DNA of 64,000 nt from Microtetraspora niveoalba. GTDB lineage: Bacteria; Actinomycetota; Actinomycetes; Streptosporangiales; Streptosporangiaceae. Where the stretch lies: positions 1 through 64,000 of the forward strand of contig NZ_BBYM01000029.1 of NCBI RefSeq assembly GCF_001570405.1. Reading direction: 5' to 3'. Every line of letters starts with the position of its first letter. Positions within the stretch are counted from its first letter, which is position 1. The notes beneath the pieces are model-generated. The model did no database searches. It was not told where the DNA came from and was given only the letters and a program-made list of their open reading frames with translations. Both the position numbers and the translations under genes were made by a program. Positions 27,451 through 34,513 of the stretch are shown here, piece after piece.

Positions 27451-28581
27451 ATGATCGATCCGCGTTCGTCCGGTGAGGCCGCCCCCGGAGACCAGGTGAA
27501 CACCGAAGAGCCCCCAAGTGCGCACGCTTCCGGGCCGACGGGGGCGGCCCCCGTTGATGCGGCTGTCGCGGACGCGGCCGCTCCCCGGCGTGAGGCGGCG
27601 GGGGCGCCACGCCGGAAGGCACGGCGGCGGTGGGTCGGCGTCCTGGTGTGGGCGTCGGTCGTGCCCTTCGCGGCGTGGGCCGCGCTCCGGCTGGTCCCCC
27701 GAGACGTGCACTTCGAGTGGATCCGCGCGGTGGCCTTCACTCCCTACGTCGCGCTCACCGCGGCGGCCGTCCCGCTGCTCGCGCTGCTGTCCCGCAGGTG
27801 GACCGCCCTCGCCGTGAGCATGGTCGTCGCCGCGACCCTCGCCGCCTGCGTGCTGCCCCGCGCGGTGGAGGGGGGCAACCCTCCGGCCGGCGGCCCACGG
27901 CTGCGGGTCCTGTCCGCCAACCTCAAGATGGGAGCGGTGCCGCCGGGCGAGCTGGTCGCCCTCGTACGGGAGCTGCGTCCCGACGTGCTGACCCTGCAGG
28001 AGCTCACCCCCTCGGCAGTCAAGGGGCTGCGCGCGGCCGGGCTCGGCACGCTGCTGCCGTACGAGGTGGACCTGGCGGAGCCGGGCGCGCACGGGTCGGG
28101 GATATACAGCCGCCACCCGGTCGCTCCCGAACCGCCCATCCCCTCCGGGATGTTCCGGCAGGGGGCGGCGACGGTCAGCGTGCCGGGCGCGCCGCCGGTC
28201 TCCGTCGTCTCGGTGCATCCGTGCGCGCCGCGGTACGCCGAACGCGCGGGCTGCTGGGCGGAGGGGCTGGCCGCGCTGCCCCTGCCCGGCGGCGGCCCGG
28301 TCCGGATCCTCGCCGGCGACTTCAACGCGACGCTGGATCACGCGCGGATGCGACGGCTGCTCGACGCCGGATATCGGGACGCCGCGGCCACGACCGGGAA
28401 CGGTCTCACCGCCACCTGGCCGTACGAGCCGTGGCACTTCAACGGGTGGGGCATCCCCCCGGTCACGCTGGACCACATCCTGGTCGATCCGGGTGTGGCG
28501 GCCCGGTCCTTCGACGTCCGCGGGCTCGCCCGCACCGATCACCGGGCGGTGTTCGCCGAGCTCACGCTCCCCGGGCTGTGA
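27451..28581 (+). CDS. Membrane endonuclease/exonuclease/phosphatase-family protein
   Basis: The 376-residue protein has a disordered N-terminus, about three hydrophobic segments (residues about 65-145) and a C-terminal EEP domain with LSANLKMG, QELTPS, GDFNAT and TDHRAVFAEL, the metal-binding and catalytic motifs of the fold. The domain would face outside. Substrates in this family include nucleic acids and phospholipids; none can be chosen. The last codons are part of the first copy of the 48-bp tandem repeat. No strong ribosome binding site was seen, so the start is tentative. Confidence 0.8.
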   Translation: MIDPRSSGEAAPGDQVNTEEPPSAHASGPTGAAPVDAAVADAAAPRREAAGAPRRKARRRWVGVLVWASVVPFAAWAALRLVPRDVHFEWIRAVAFTPYVALTAAAVPLLALLSRRWTALAVSMVVAATLAACVLPRAVEGGNPPAGGPRLRVLSANLKMGAVPPGELVALVRELRPDVLTLQELTPSAVKGLRAAGLGTLLPYEVDLAEPGAHGSGIYSRHPVAPEPPIPSGMFRQGAATVSVPGAPPVSVVSVHPCAPRYAERAGCWAEGLAALPLPGGGPVRILAGDFNATLDHARMRRLLDAGYRDAAATTGNGLTATWPYEPWHFNGWGIPPVTLDHILVDPGVAARSFDVRGLARTDHRAVFAELTLPGL

Positions 28582-28834
28582 GCCGGCCGGGCGCAAGATG
28601 TGCCCGCACTCACGCTCCCCGCGCCGTGAGCGGGCCGGGCGCAAGATGTGCCCGCACTCACGCTCCCCGCGCCGTGAGCGGGCCGGGCGCAAGATGTGCC
28701 CGCACTCACGCTCCCCGCGCCGTGAGCCGGCCGGGCGCAAGATGTGCCCGCACTCACGCTCCCCGCGCCGTGAGCCGGCCGGGCGCAAGATGTGCCCGCA
28801 CTCACGCTCCCCGCGCTGTGAGCCGGCCGGGCGC
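28561..28834. repeat. 48-bp tandem repeat, 5 full copies plus a partial
   Basis: Copies begin at 28561, 28609, 28657, 28705, 28753 and 28801; the last is cut after 34 bases. Differences are limited to single bases (GGGCTG/GCGCCG, CCGG/CGGG). Each unit can fold as GTGAG-x-CGGGC-(9-base loop)-GCCCG-x-CTCAC. The array spans the whole gap between two convergent genes and contributes the last codons of each, so it may serve as a series of bidirectional terminators. The unit length is a multiple of three, which keeps false reading frames open through it. Confidence 0.9.
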
Positions 28835-29434
28835 CGTCTCGGAGCGGAAGGTGTGGCCGAGCTCCTCCCCGAGTCCGAAATAGTGCCGGAAGTTGTAGAT
28901 CAGCGGGCTCCAGGCCGAGGGGTCGACGTGCTGCGTGCCCGGTACGACGATGCGCGGGTCCGCGTGCACCCGCAGCACGTGGGCCTCGATCACCTGGAAC
29001 ATGCCCGTCAGGTCCGGCCGGATCCGCGCGGCGCGGGCCTCCAGTTGCAGGGGGCAGCCCGCCGCCCGGGGCGGCCGTACCGTCTCCGACGGCTCGGGGC
29101 GCAGTCCCGCCGCTTCGAACTTGGCCGGCTCGTGCCGGAAGGCGCCCCGCTTGCGCTCCGGGACGGGGTCGCGGCCGGTGAGCGGCGCGAGGCGCTCCAC
29201 CGCCGTCCACTGCCCCGGCTCGGGGAGGTTGATCACCAGGTCGGGCCGGGCGGCGAGGTTGTGCGCGGTCTGGCTCTCCCCGCCCAGCCCGAGCACGACC
29301 ACCTGCCCCAGCGCCCAGGCGGAGGACATCGGGGCGAGGTTGAAGGAGCCGTCCTCGTTCTCGGTGGACAGCAGCGCCACCGGCGTCCCGAAGTACAGGA
29401 TGCTCGGCGTGATCGTCAGGTGGTCGGTCGTCAT
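28802..29434 (-). CDS. Flavin reductase-like FMN-binding protein
   Basis: The 210-residue protein starts MTTDHLTITPSILYFGTPVALLSTENEDGSFNLAPMSS, the typical opening of the flavin reductase / DIM6-NTAB split-barrel family, with a HNLAARPDLVINLP block. These proteins bind FMN and reduce flavins or substrates with NAD(P)H. Its final codons (RLTARGA) lie in the last, partial copy of the tandem repeat. The ATG at 29434 is used because the domain begins there. Confidence 0.82.
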   Translation of the reverse strand: MTTDHLTITPSILYFGTPVALLSTENEDGSFNLAPMSSAWALGQVVVLGLGGESQTAHNLAARPDLVINLPEPGQWTAVERLAPLTGRDPVPERKRGAFRHEPAKFEAAGLRPEPSETVRPPRAAGCPLQLEARAARIRPDLTGMFQVIEAHVLRVHADPRIVVPGTQHVDPSAWSPLIYNFRHYFGLGEELGHTFRSETAPGRLTARGA

Positions 29435-29526
29435 GCGCGCCAACGTAGGGCGCCGACCTTTCGGCGGTCCCCGAACGGTCACGCCGTCCGGAGTTCGGCG
29501 AGGTCAGGCGCCGCCGCCGGGCGCGG

Positions 29527-30072
29527 TCAGGTGAGGGAGACCTGCCCGAACCTGGTCTCGAACCCCTTCCCGACCGGAGCGGCGCACATCACGCCCGCGA
29601 ACGCGGGGACGTCCGGGGGGAAGTAGGCGAGGCGCAACATCCGCTCCGGCGGCGCGCCGTCGAGGCCGTAGCGCACCGTGGCGGTGTCGCCGGTGCGCTC
29701 GCAGTCGACGGTGACCGAGCCGAACGCGTCGCCGGGCACCGTGACGGACCAGTCCGACCAGCCGCGCGTGACGACGACGCTGAGGTGCGGCACGCCGTCC
29801 ACGAGCTCCGCCCCCGCCTTGATCCAGTTCTCCTCGTCGATCCGGAGGACGACGCCCGCCTGGTCGTACTGCTCGGCCCAGCCGATCTCGAAGGTCGCGG
29901 TGATCCGCAGGTCGCCGGGCACGACCCGCCCGAACATGTGGCCGGTGTCGTACGAGTAGCCGTAGTGGGTCTTCTGCCAGAGATCGGTGCCGGGGTCGGC
30001 CACGACGCGCAGGATCTCGCCCGACTCCCACTCGCGGGGCTCGTTGATCCATTCCCAGTCCGTGTACGGCAT
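29527..30072 (-). CDS. DUF1349 protein (YesU-like)
   Basis: The 181-residue protein has the concanavalin-like DUF1349 pattern: DLWQKTHYGYSYDTGHMFGR, YDQAGVVLRIDEENWIKAGAE, DWSVT and a C-terminal RLAYFPPDVPAFAGVMCAAPVG. Family members occur near carbohydrate genes and are thought to bind or act on sugars. The start has AAGGAGA 7 bases upstream. A LacI-type palindrome 41 bases upstream suggests sugar-dependent repression. Confidence 0.85.
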   Translation of the reverse strand: MPYTDWEWINEPREWESGEILRVVADPGTDLWQKTHYGYSYDTGHMFGRVVPGDLRITATFEIGWAEQYDQAGVVLRIDEENWIKAGAELVDGVPHLSVVVTRGWSDWSVTVPGDAFGSVTVDCERTGDTATVRYGLDGAPPERMLRLAYFPPDVPAFAGVMCAAPVGKGFETRFGQVSLT

Positions 30073-30112
30073 GGCGTCTCCTTCGCTCGGATGAGGGACT
30101 CGATCATGCTAT

Positions 30113-30124
30113 GAGAGCGCTCTC
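30113..30124. promoter_or_regulatory. LacI-type operator GAGAGCGCTCTC
   Basis: A perfect 12-bp palindrome centred on CG, with the AGCGCT core typical of LacI/GalR operators in actinomycetes. It lies 41 bases before the DUF1349 gene. No LacI gene is in the window, so the regulator is encoded elsewhere. Confidence 0.6.
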
Positions 30125-30194
30125 CGGGCCAGTCGTCACAAAGAAGATCTACCTCCCATTTGTGCCCATTTGTCCGCTTTACCGGCAGATTGCC

Positions 30195-30224
30195 TATACT
30201 CGTGCCACGCAAAGCGCTCTTGCG
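30195..30224 (+). promoter_or_regulatory. Promoter with CGCAA-AGCGCTC-TTGCG palindrome
   Basis: A -10-like TATACT (30195-30200) is followed by an inverted repeat with CGCAA and TTGCG arms around AGCGCTC (30208-30224), sharing the AGCGCT core of the nearby operator. It lies about 220 bases before the RlpA-like gene. Apart from these sites, the 375-base gap 30073-30447 shows no gene. Confidence 0.4.
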
Positions 30225-30447
30225 AACTAAATCCCCAAATATCGCAATGTCGTCGCAAACCTCCTGAGAGGACGTGTCCCTCCCCCTCCCCGGGAGCCCC
30301 CCAGTTCACACCCCGCCGGGCCGTGCTCCGCCCTGCCCGGAATCAGGTCCGCCGCCGATCCCCCGGCTGCGGCCGTACGCCCCTCTCGCGACGGCGCTCA
30401 CCCCGGTCCCCCTCCGGGGCGATGTGCGAGCCAGCGAAAGGATGCTC

Positions 30448-31218
30448 ATGCAGAAACGAGCCCGCCGGGCGATCATCACCGTGACCGCAGGTCTCACGCT
30501 CATCGGAAGCGCGTCGGCCGCCGCCGCAGTGATGATGTCGCCGGGCCAGGGCGGTGACGTCGCGCGTCTCGCGCAGTCGCCGTCCGCCGCCGAGACCTCG
30601 TCCGCCCCCCAGGCCGCCCCGTCCGCCGAGAGCCAGAGCACCAGCACCAGCACCAGCACCAGCACCAGCACCAGCGAGTCCGGCACCGAGACGAGCACCG
30701 CCACCGACACCGGCAGCGGACCCGGCGCCGCCACAAGCACGGAGACCCGCACCGGGACCGGCGCCGCCACCGCCGCCCAGGCCGCCGCTCCCGAGAAGTT
30801 CAGCCCCACGAAGGCGAACGAGACGAGCGCCGCCACGGCCACCAAGACCACCAAGGCGAAGCCGAAGCTGCCCACCGGCAGGGCGACCGCCACCTCTTTC
30901 TGGGACGCCCAGACCGCCTCGGGCAAGCCGATGCGCTACCAGACCATCGCCAGCCCGTACTGGCCTCTCGGCACGAAGGTCAAGGTCACCTACAAGGGCA
31001 AGAGCGCCATCGGCGTGGTGGAGGACTTCGGCCCCGCCGAGTGGGCCGTCGCGCAGCACGACCTCCCCGCGATCATCGACCTGTCCGAGAAGATGATGGC
31101 CGACCTGACCGGCGTGCGTTCCAACAGCGTCCACGTCGACTTCGAAGTACTGAAGTGGGGCACCGGGCGGGTGTACCGCACCTCCGGCACCGGCTACAAC
31201 CTGGCGATGGGCCGATAG
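30448..31218 (+). CDS. Secreted RlpA-like double-psi beta-barrel protein
   Basis: The 256-residue protein has a Sec signal peptide, then a long Ser/Thr-rich linker encoded partly by a 6-base microsatellite (Ser-Thr repeats at about residues 66-78) and a C-terminal RlpA/DPBB-like domain (GRATATSFWDAQTASGKPM, LGTKVKVTY, VVEDFGP, IDLSEKMM). RlpA proteins bind or cleave peptidoglycan; expansin-like roles are also possible. The second of two close ATGs is used because GAAAGGA lies 7 bases before it. Confidence 0.8.
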   Translation: MQKRARRAIITVTAGLTLIGSASAAAAVMMSPGQGGDVARLAQSPSAAETSSAPQAAPSAESQSTSTSTSTSTSTSESGTETSTATDTGSGPGAATSTETRTGTGAATAAQAAAPEKFSPTKANETSAATATKTTKAKPKLPTGRATATSFWDAQTASGKPMRYQTIASPYWPLGTKVKVTYKGKSAIGVVEDFGPAEWAVAQHDLPAIIDLSEKMMADLTGVRSNSVHVDFEVLKWGTGRVYRTSGTGYNLAMGR

Positions 31219-31249
31219 CCGCACTTCACCCCGGATGCTCGGGCCCGCG

Positions 31250-31255
31250 TAAACT
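31250..31255 (+). promoter_or_regulatory. -10 box of leaderless GroES-like gene
   Basis: TAAACT ends 6 bases before the GTG start at 31262, with no ribosome binding site between, which predicts a leaderless transcript. A weak -35 candidate is TTCACC at about 31225. Confidence 0.4.
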
Positions 31256-31261
31256 GCGAGA

Positions 31262-31582
31262 GTGGCTGACCCCAAATTCGAGATTCAGATGCTCCACGAC
31301 CGCGTCATGGTCAAGGCTGATCCCGATGCCGAGGAGCGGAGGAGCAGCGCGGGCATCGTCATCCCGGCCACCGTCAAGATGGCCAACCGGCTCGTCTGGG
31401 GCGAGGTGTGCGGTGTCGGAGCCAACGCCCGGGCGGTCAAGGTCGGCGACAAGGTGCTGTTCAACCCCGAGGAGCAGTCCGAGGTCGACGTCCAGGGACA
31501 GATCTATCTGGTGATGCGCGAGCGGGACCTGCACGCCGTGGCGACCCCGCAGACCGACCACGGCACCGGTCTCTACCTCTGA
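31262..31582 (+). CDS. GroES-like co-chaperonin family protein
   Basis: The 106-residue protein reads LHDRVMVKADPDAEERRSSAGIVIPAT, GEVCGVG and VKVGDKVLFNPEEQSEVDVQG, the GroES beta-barrel with a mobile loop. It differs from housekeeping GroES (about 95-100 residues) in its loop and in its C-terminal tail, and no groEL is adjacent. In actinomycetes such stand-alone GroES-like proteins are common and their role is not settled. Confidence 0.85.
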   Translation: MADPKFEIQMLHDRVMVKADPDAEERRSSAGIVIPATVKMANRLVWGEVCGVGANARAVKVGDKVLFNPEEQSEVDVQGQIYLVMRERDLHAVATPQTDHGTGLYL

Positions 31583-31964
31583 CCTCGTCCGGGCGTCGCC
31601 CGGCTCCCTCCCCCTCCGGGCATCCCCCGGATCTTTCTCGCACCGGCCCGTCCACCGTCGGCGGACGTGACGTTCACCGGAAGGCGGGGCGCCTGCCGCC
31701 CCGCCTTCCGCGTTCCCGGCGCCGGTGTCCCGATGCGTGCCCCCGGCCCCATCTCCCGGCACCGGCACCCCTACGCCCCCGCGCCATCTCCCGGCCCCCG
31801 CGTTCCCGGGCCCCCTTCGCCCCCGGGCCATCTCCCGGGACCCGAACCCCCGGCTGCCGTGGCGCGCACACCCCGCCCGGCCTCGGGTGCTCGTCCCGCG
31901 CGCCCTTCGCCCGTGCGGCAGGGCCGATCTAAGGTAAAGCCGGGGCAAAAAGGGGAGGGGACCG
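31583..31964 (+). other. Gene-free GC-rich gap before the kinase gene
   Basis: About 380 bases. It starts with a weak hairpin, CCGGGC-GTC-GCCCGG (31589-31603), possibly the terminator of the GroES-like gene. CATCTCCCGG occurs several times between about 31750 and 31850. TAAGGT near 31930 and a GGGGAGGGG ribosome binding site belong to the kinase gene. No gene was seen. Confidence 0.5.
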
Positions 31965-33554
31965 GTGGAGAAGCCGCTACTTCCGGACGATCCGCGCGAG
32001 ATAGGCGGATACGTACTGGAGGCACGACTCGGCGCGGGGGGCCAGGGAGTCGTCTACCTGGGCCGGGCGTCCGACGGCACGGAGGTCGCGGTCAAGGTCC
32101 TGCACCGGGAGTGGGCCGACGGCGAGACCCGCGGACGACTCGTCCGCGAGATCAGCGCCGCGCGACGGGTGGCGCCCTTCTGCGTCGCGCAGGTCCTCGA
32201 CGCCGACGTGGACGCCGACCTTCCCTACATCGTCAGCGAGTACGTCGAGGGGCCCTCGCTCCAGCAGGCCGGGCCCCGGTCGGGGTCGGCGCTGCACAGG
32301 CTGGCGGTCGCGACCGCGACCGCCCTGGCGGCCGTCCACGAGGCCGGGGTCGTGCATCGTGATTTCAAGCCCGCCAACGTCCTGCTCGGGTCGGACGGCC
32401 CCCGGGTCATCGACTTCGGGATCGCCCGGCACATGGACGCGACCACGAAGAGCGGCGGCCTGGTGGGCACCCCCGCGTACATGTCCCCGGAGCAGATCTC
32501 CGGAGCGCGGGCCACGCCGGCGAGCGACGTGTTCGCGTGGGGCTGCGTGATCGTGTTCGCCGCCACCGGGCGGCCGCCGTTCGGCGACGACAGCGTGCCC
32601 GCGGTGATCAACCGCGTCATGAGCCGCGAGCCCGACCTCGGTGACCTCGCCGAGCCGCTCCGGTCGGTCGTCGCGGACGCGCTGTGCAAGGACCCCGCGC
32701 TACGGCCGTCGATCCTCGACGTCCAGATGCGGTTGCTCGGCCGATCGGCCGCCGCCGGCGAACCCGCCCCGGCGCCGCCGTCCCCGCGATCACCGGTGCC
32801 GCCGGCGGGGCCGCCCGCCGCACGGGCCGATGCCCCGCCGGAGCCCGGCGCGGGTCACGGGGAACGCGGTGAGGGCAGTGCCACCGCCCCTCCCCCCGGC
32901 GTCCGCGACACCGCGGCGCGCGTCGGGGCGCCGACCCAGCCCGGCCGGTACGGCTCACGCCACCGGAGCGCCCTGCTCGCCGGAACGGGAGCGGCGACCC
33001 TGGCCGTCGCGGTGGCGGCGGGCGTGCTGCTGTGGCAGGGCTCCGGGAGTGGGGAGTCCGGCGATCCCACGGGCGGCGCGCGGGGAACGGCCGCACTCGG
33101 GACCACCGGGCCGGAGGTACTCGTCGCGACCACCTCGGCGGAGCCGTCCGCGTCCACCGCGGCGTCCCCGTCCCCGGTGGCCTCCCCCACGCCCGGGTCC
33201 GGTTCCGCGACCCGATTCCCGGCGGGGTACGCGGGAGTGTGGCGCGGTCGCGTCGACTACGACCCCGGCGCGCACGACCGGCTGGTGGTCACCATCGAGA
33301 AGGGCGGAAGGACGGTCACCGAGCAGTTCCTGGACTACCGCTGCACGGGGACGTCCCGGCTCGCCGAGATCACCGACGCCTCCGTCCGCCTCAAGCGGGT
33401 GAGCATGCGCGGCAACTGCGTACGCAACGGCGAGATCTATCTCACGCTCAACGAGGACGGCACGCTCGGCTTCGAATACTCAGGGCACGGCGAGAACGAG
33501 TACACGAAGGACCAGCCGTTCTTCATGCACGCGACGCTCACCCGCGACCGCTGA
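31965..33554 (+). CDS. Membrane Ser/Thr protein kinase (PknB type)
   Basis: The 529-residue protein has a complete Hanks-type kinase domain: LGAGGQGVVYLG, VAVK with Lys44, HRDFKPANVLL with Asp133, DFGIA and GTPAYMSPEQ. A Pro/Ala linker, one membrane helix (about 336-357), a Ser/Ala/Pro stalk and an extracellular domain of about 110 residues follow; the last has a CRGTS/CVRNG Cys pair. No PASTA repeats are present. The GTG start is preceded by GGGGAGGGG. It probably senses an external signal through the C-terminal domain, which I do not recognise. Confidence 0.88.
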   Translation: MEKPLLPDDPREIGGYVLEARLGAGGQGVVYLGRASDGTEVAVKVLHREWADGETRGRLVREISAARRVAPFCVAQVLDADVDADLPYIVSEYVEGPSLQQAGPRSGSALHRLAVATATALAAVHEAGVVHRDFKPANVLLGSDGPRVIDFGIARHMDATTKSGGLVGTPAYMSPEQISGARATPASDVFAWGCVIVFAATGRPPFGDDSVPAVINRVMSREPDLGDLAEPLRSVVADALCKDPALRPSILDVQMRLLGRSAAAGEPAPAPPSPRSPVPPAGPPAARADAPPEPGAGHGERGEGSATAPPPGVRDTAARVGAPTQPGRYGSRHRSALLAGTGAATLAVAVAAGVLLWQGSGSGESGDPTGGARGTAALGTTGPEVLVATTSAEPSASTAASPSPVASPTPGSGSATRFPAGYAGVWRGRVDYDPGAHDRLVVTIEKGGRTVTEQFLDYRCTGTSRLAEITDASVRLKRVSMRGNCVRNGEIYLTLNEDGTLGFEYSGHGENEYTKDQPFFMHATLTRDR

Positions 33555-33599
33555 CGCGGTGTCCGGCGACGCTCACCCGTGACCGCGGACGTGGGGTCC

Positions 33600-33795
33600 G
33601 GCGACGCTCTGACGTAGCCCCCGCGCGGTTCGCCCGGGCGACGGCACGCGCGTCCGGGGCGACCGGGAGCAGCTTCTCCGTGACCATCCGGCCGAGGGCG
33701 TAGTTGTCCTTGCCGCCGAGGAGGTAGTCGTACACCCGCGCCGAACTCGGCGCGGAGGTGTCGATCCCATCCGGAACACGCTCCAGCTCCGACAT
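33600..33795 (-). pseudogene. N-terminal remnant of a SAM methyltransferase (PF04672 type)
   Basis: The first 57 residues read DGIDTSAPSSARVYDYLLGGKDNYALGR and VAPDARAVARANRA, the standard opening of the large actinobacterial methyltransferase family formerly DUF574. Homology stops there and the frame runs into Arg-rich out-of-frame sequence. The remaining 200 or so residues, including the SAM-binding motifs, are absent. It is a truncated remnant converging on the kinase gene. Confidence 0.8.
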
Positions 33796-34297
33796 CTCCG
33801 CCTCCGCGAATGCCCCTATATCAGGCCATTCGTGATCTTAGTGACGGCAGTGGGGGTGGTACAGGCATCGCCGTGAAGCCTCCGAAAGCCCGTCCCCTTT
33901 AGAGATCGATCACCGCCTTTACCGGGCGATGACTGACTTTCCGAGTTAACGCGCGTGACAGGCTATTCCACTCGCCATCGAAAGGTCGGCGAACGGTCGC
34001 GGCCACTCCCGCACATCATCCCCTCCCCCCTTTCCCCGCCGTGGATCCCGGGGGCGGGTTCCGCATTCGTCGTGACACGCCGGGCAACAGGGCCGTCAGG
34101 CACGTCAAGCAGCGGCAACGCACCCGTGATCCCAAACCGGCCCGGCAGGACTCTTTGCTCACCCTAAATCGGAAGAATTCGCTTTCGGCCGCCAATTAAA
34201 AGCTGTTCAATTCGAGCGCATTTTAAATGATTTGCGGCGCTAGGGGTGATAGTGTCGCTTTTGAAAGATCACGGAAGCCGTCTGAGGGAGGCACCAA
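33796..34297 (+). other. Gene-free, lower-GC region before the small peptide gene
   Basis: About 500 bases without a convincing gene. The part from 34180 to 34270 is clearly AT-richer than the rest of the window and probably contains the promoter of the Cys-rich peptide. I could not pick a confident -35/-10 pair. Confidence 0.5.
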
Positions 34298-34435
34298 ATG
34301 AGCCTTACCAAAGTCTTTCCGACAGGGCAGTTCAGCTCCTGGGGTTGGGGCGGGGGCTGCGGAGGCGGTGGTTGCCGTCGTCGCCGCCGCTGCTGCTGCC
34401 GCCGCAGGTGCTGCTGGCGCAGATGCTGCTGGTAG
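34298..34435 (+). CDS. 45-residue Cys/Arg/Trp-rich peptide, candidate exported or leader peptide
   Basis: The frame encodes 45 residues: an N-terminal part MSLTKVFPTGQFSSWGWGGG, a Gly linker with Cys21 and Cys26, then a C-terminal part built only from Arg, Cys and Trp (R27-R31, CCC at 32-34, RRR, CC, W, RR, CC, W). In all there are 9 Cys, 10 Arg, 9 Gly and 4 Trp. GAGGGAGG ends 6 bases before the ATG, one of the best ribosome binding sites in the window. A perfect hairpin begins 21 bases after the stop, followed by an ABC exporter gene. It could be a cationic Cys-rich peptide (bacteriocin or modified peptide precursor) exported by that transporter, or a leader peptide that senses cysteine supply. 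No modifying enzyme is adjacent. I do not recognise a family. Confidence 0.7.
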   Translation: MSLTKVFPTGQFSSWGWGGGCGGGGCRRRRRCCCRRRCCWRRCCW

Positions 34436-34456
34436 GCCCTGGCTGATCTGAAGAAA

Positions 34457-34487
34457 GAGAGCCGGCGGGTTTTTCCCGCCGGCTCTC
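34457..34487 (+). terminator. Perfect 13-bp hairpin between peptide and exporter genes
   Basis: GAGAGCCGGCGGG pairs with CCCGCCGGCTCTC around a TTTTT loop. No U-tract follows, as is common in high-GC actinomycetes. It would limit transcription into the exporter gene, giving more peptide than transporter mRNA, or act as a regulated attenuator. Confidence 0.75.
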
Positions 34488-34513
34488 GGCCATCGCAGAG
34501 GCAGGTATCTCAC

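Noticed and set aside
28561-28834. CRISPR array
   Set aside because: The 48-bp units are contiguous and have no unique spacers, and no cas genes are near.
30643-30678. Ser-Thr microsatellite as a separate element
   Set aside because: It is a simple low-complexity linker inside the RlpA-like gene.
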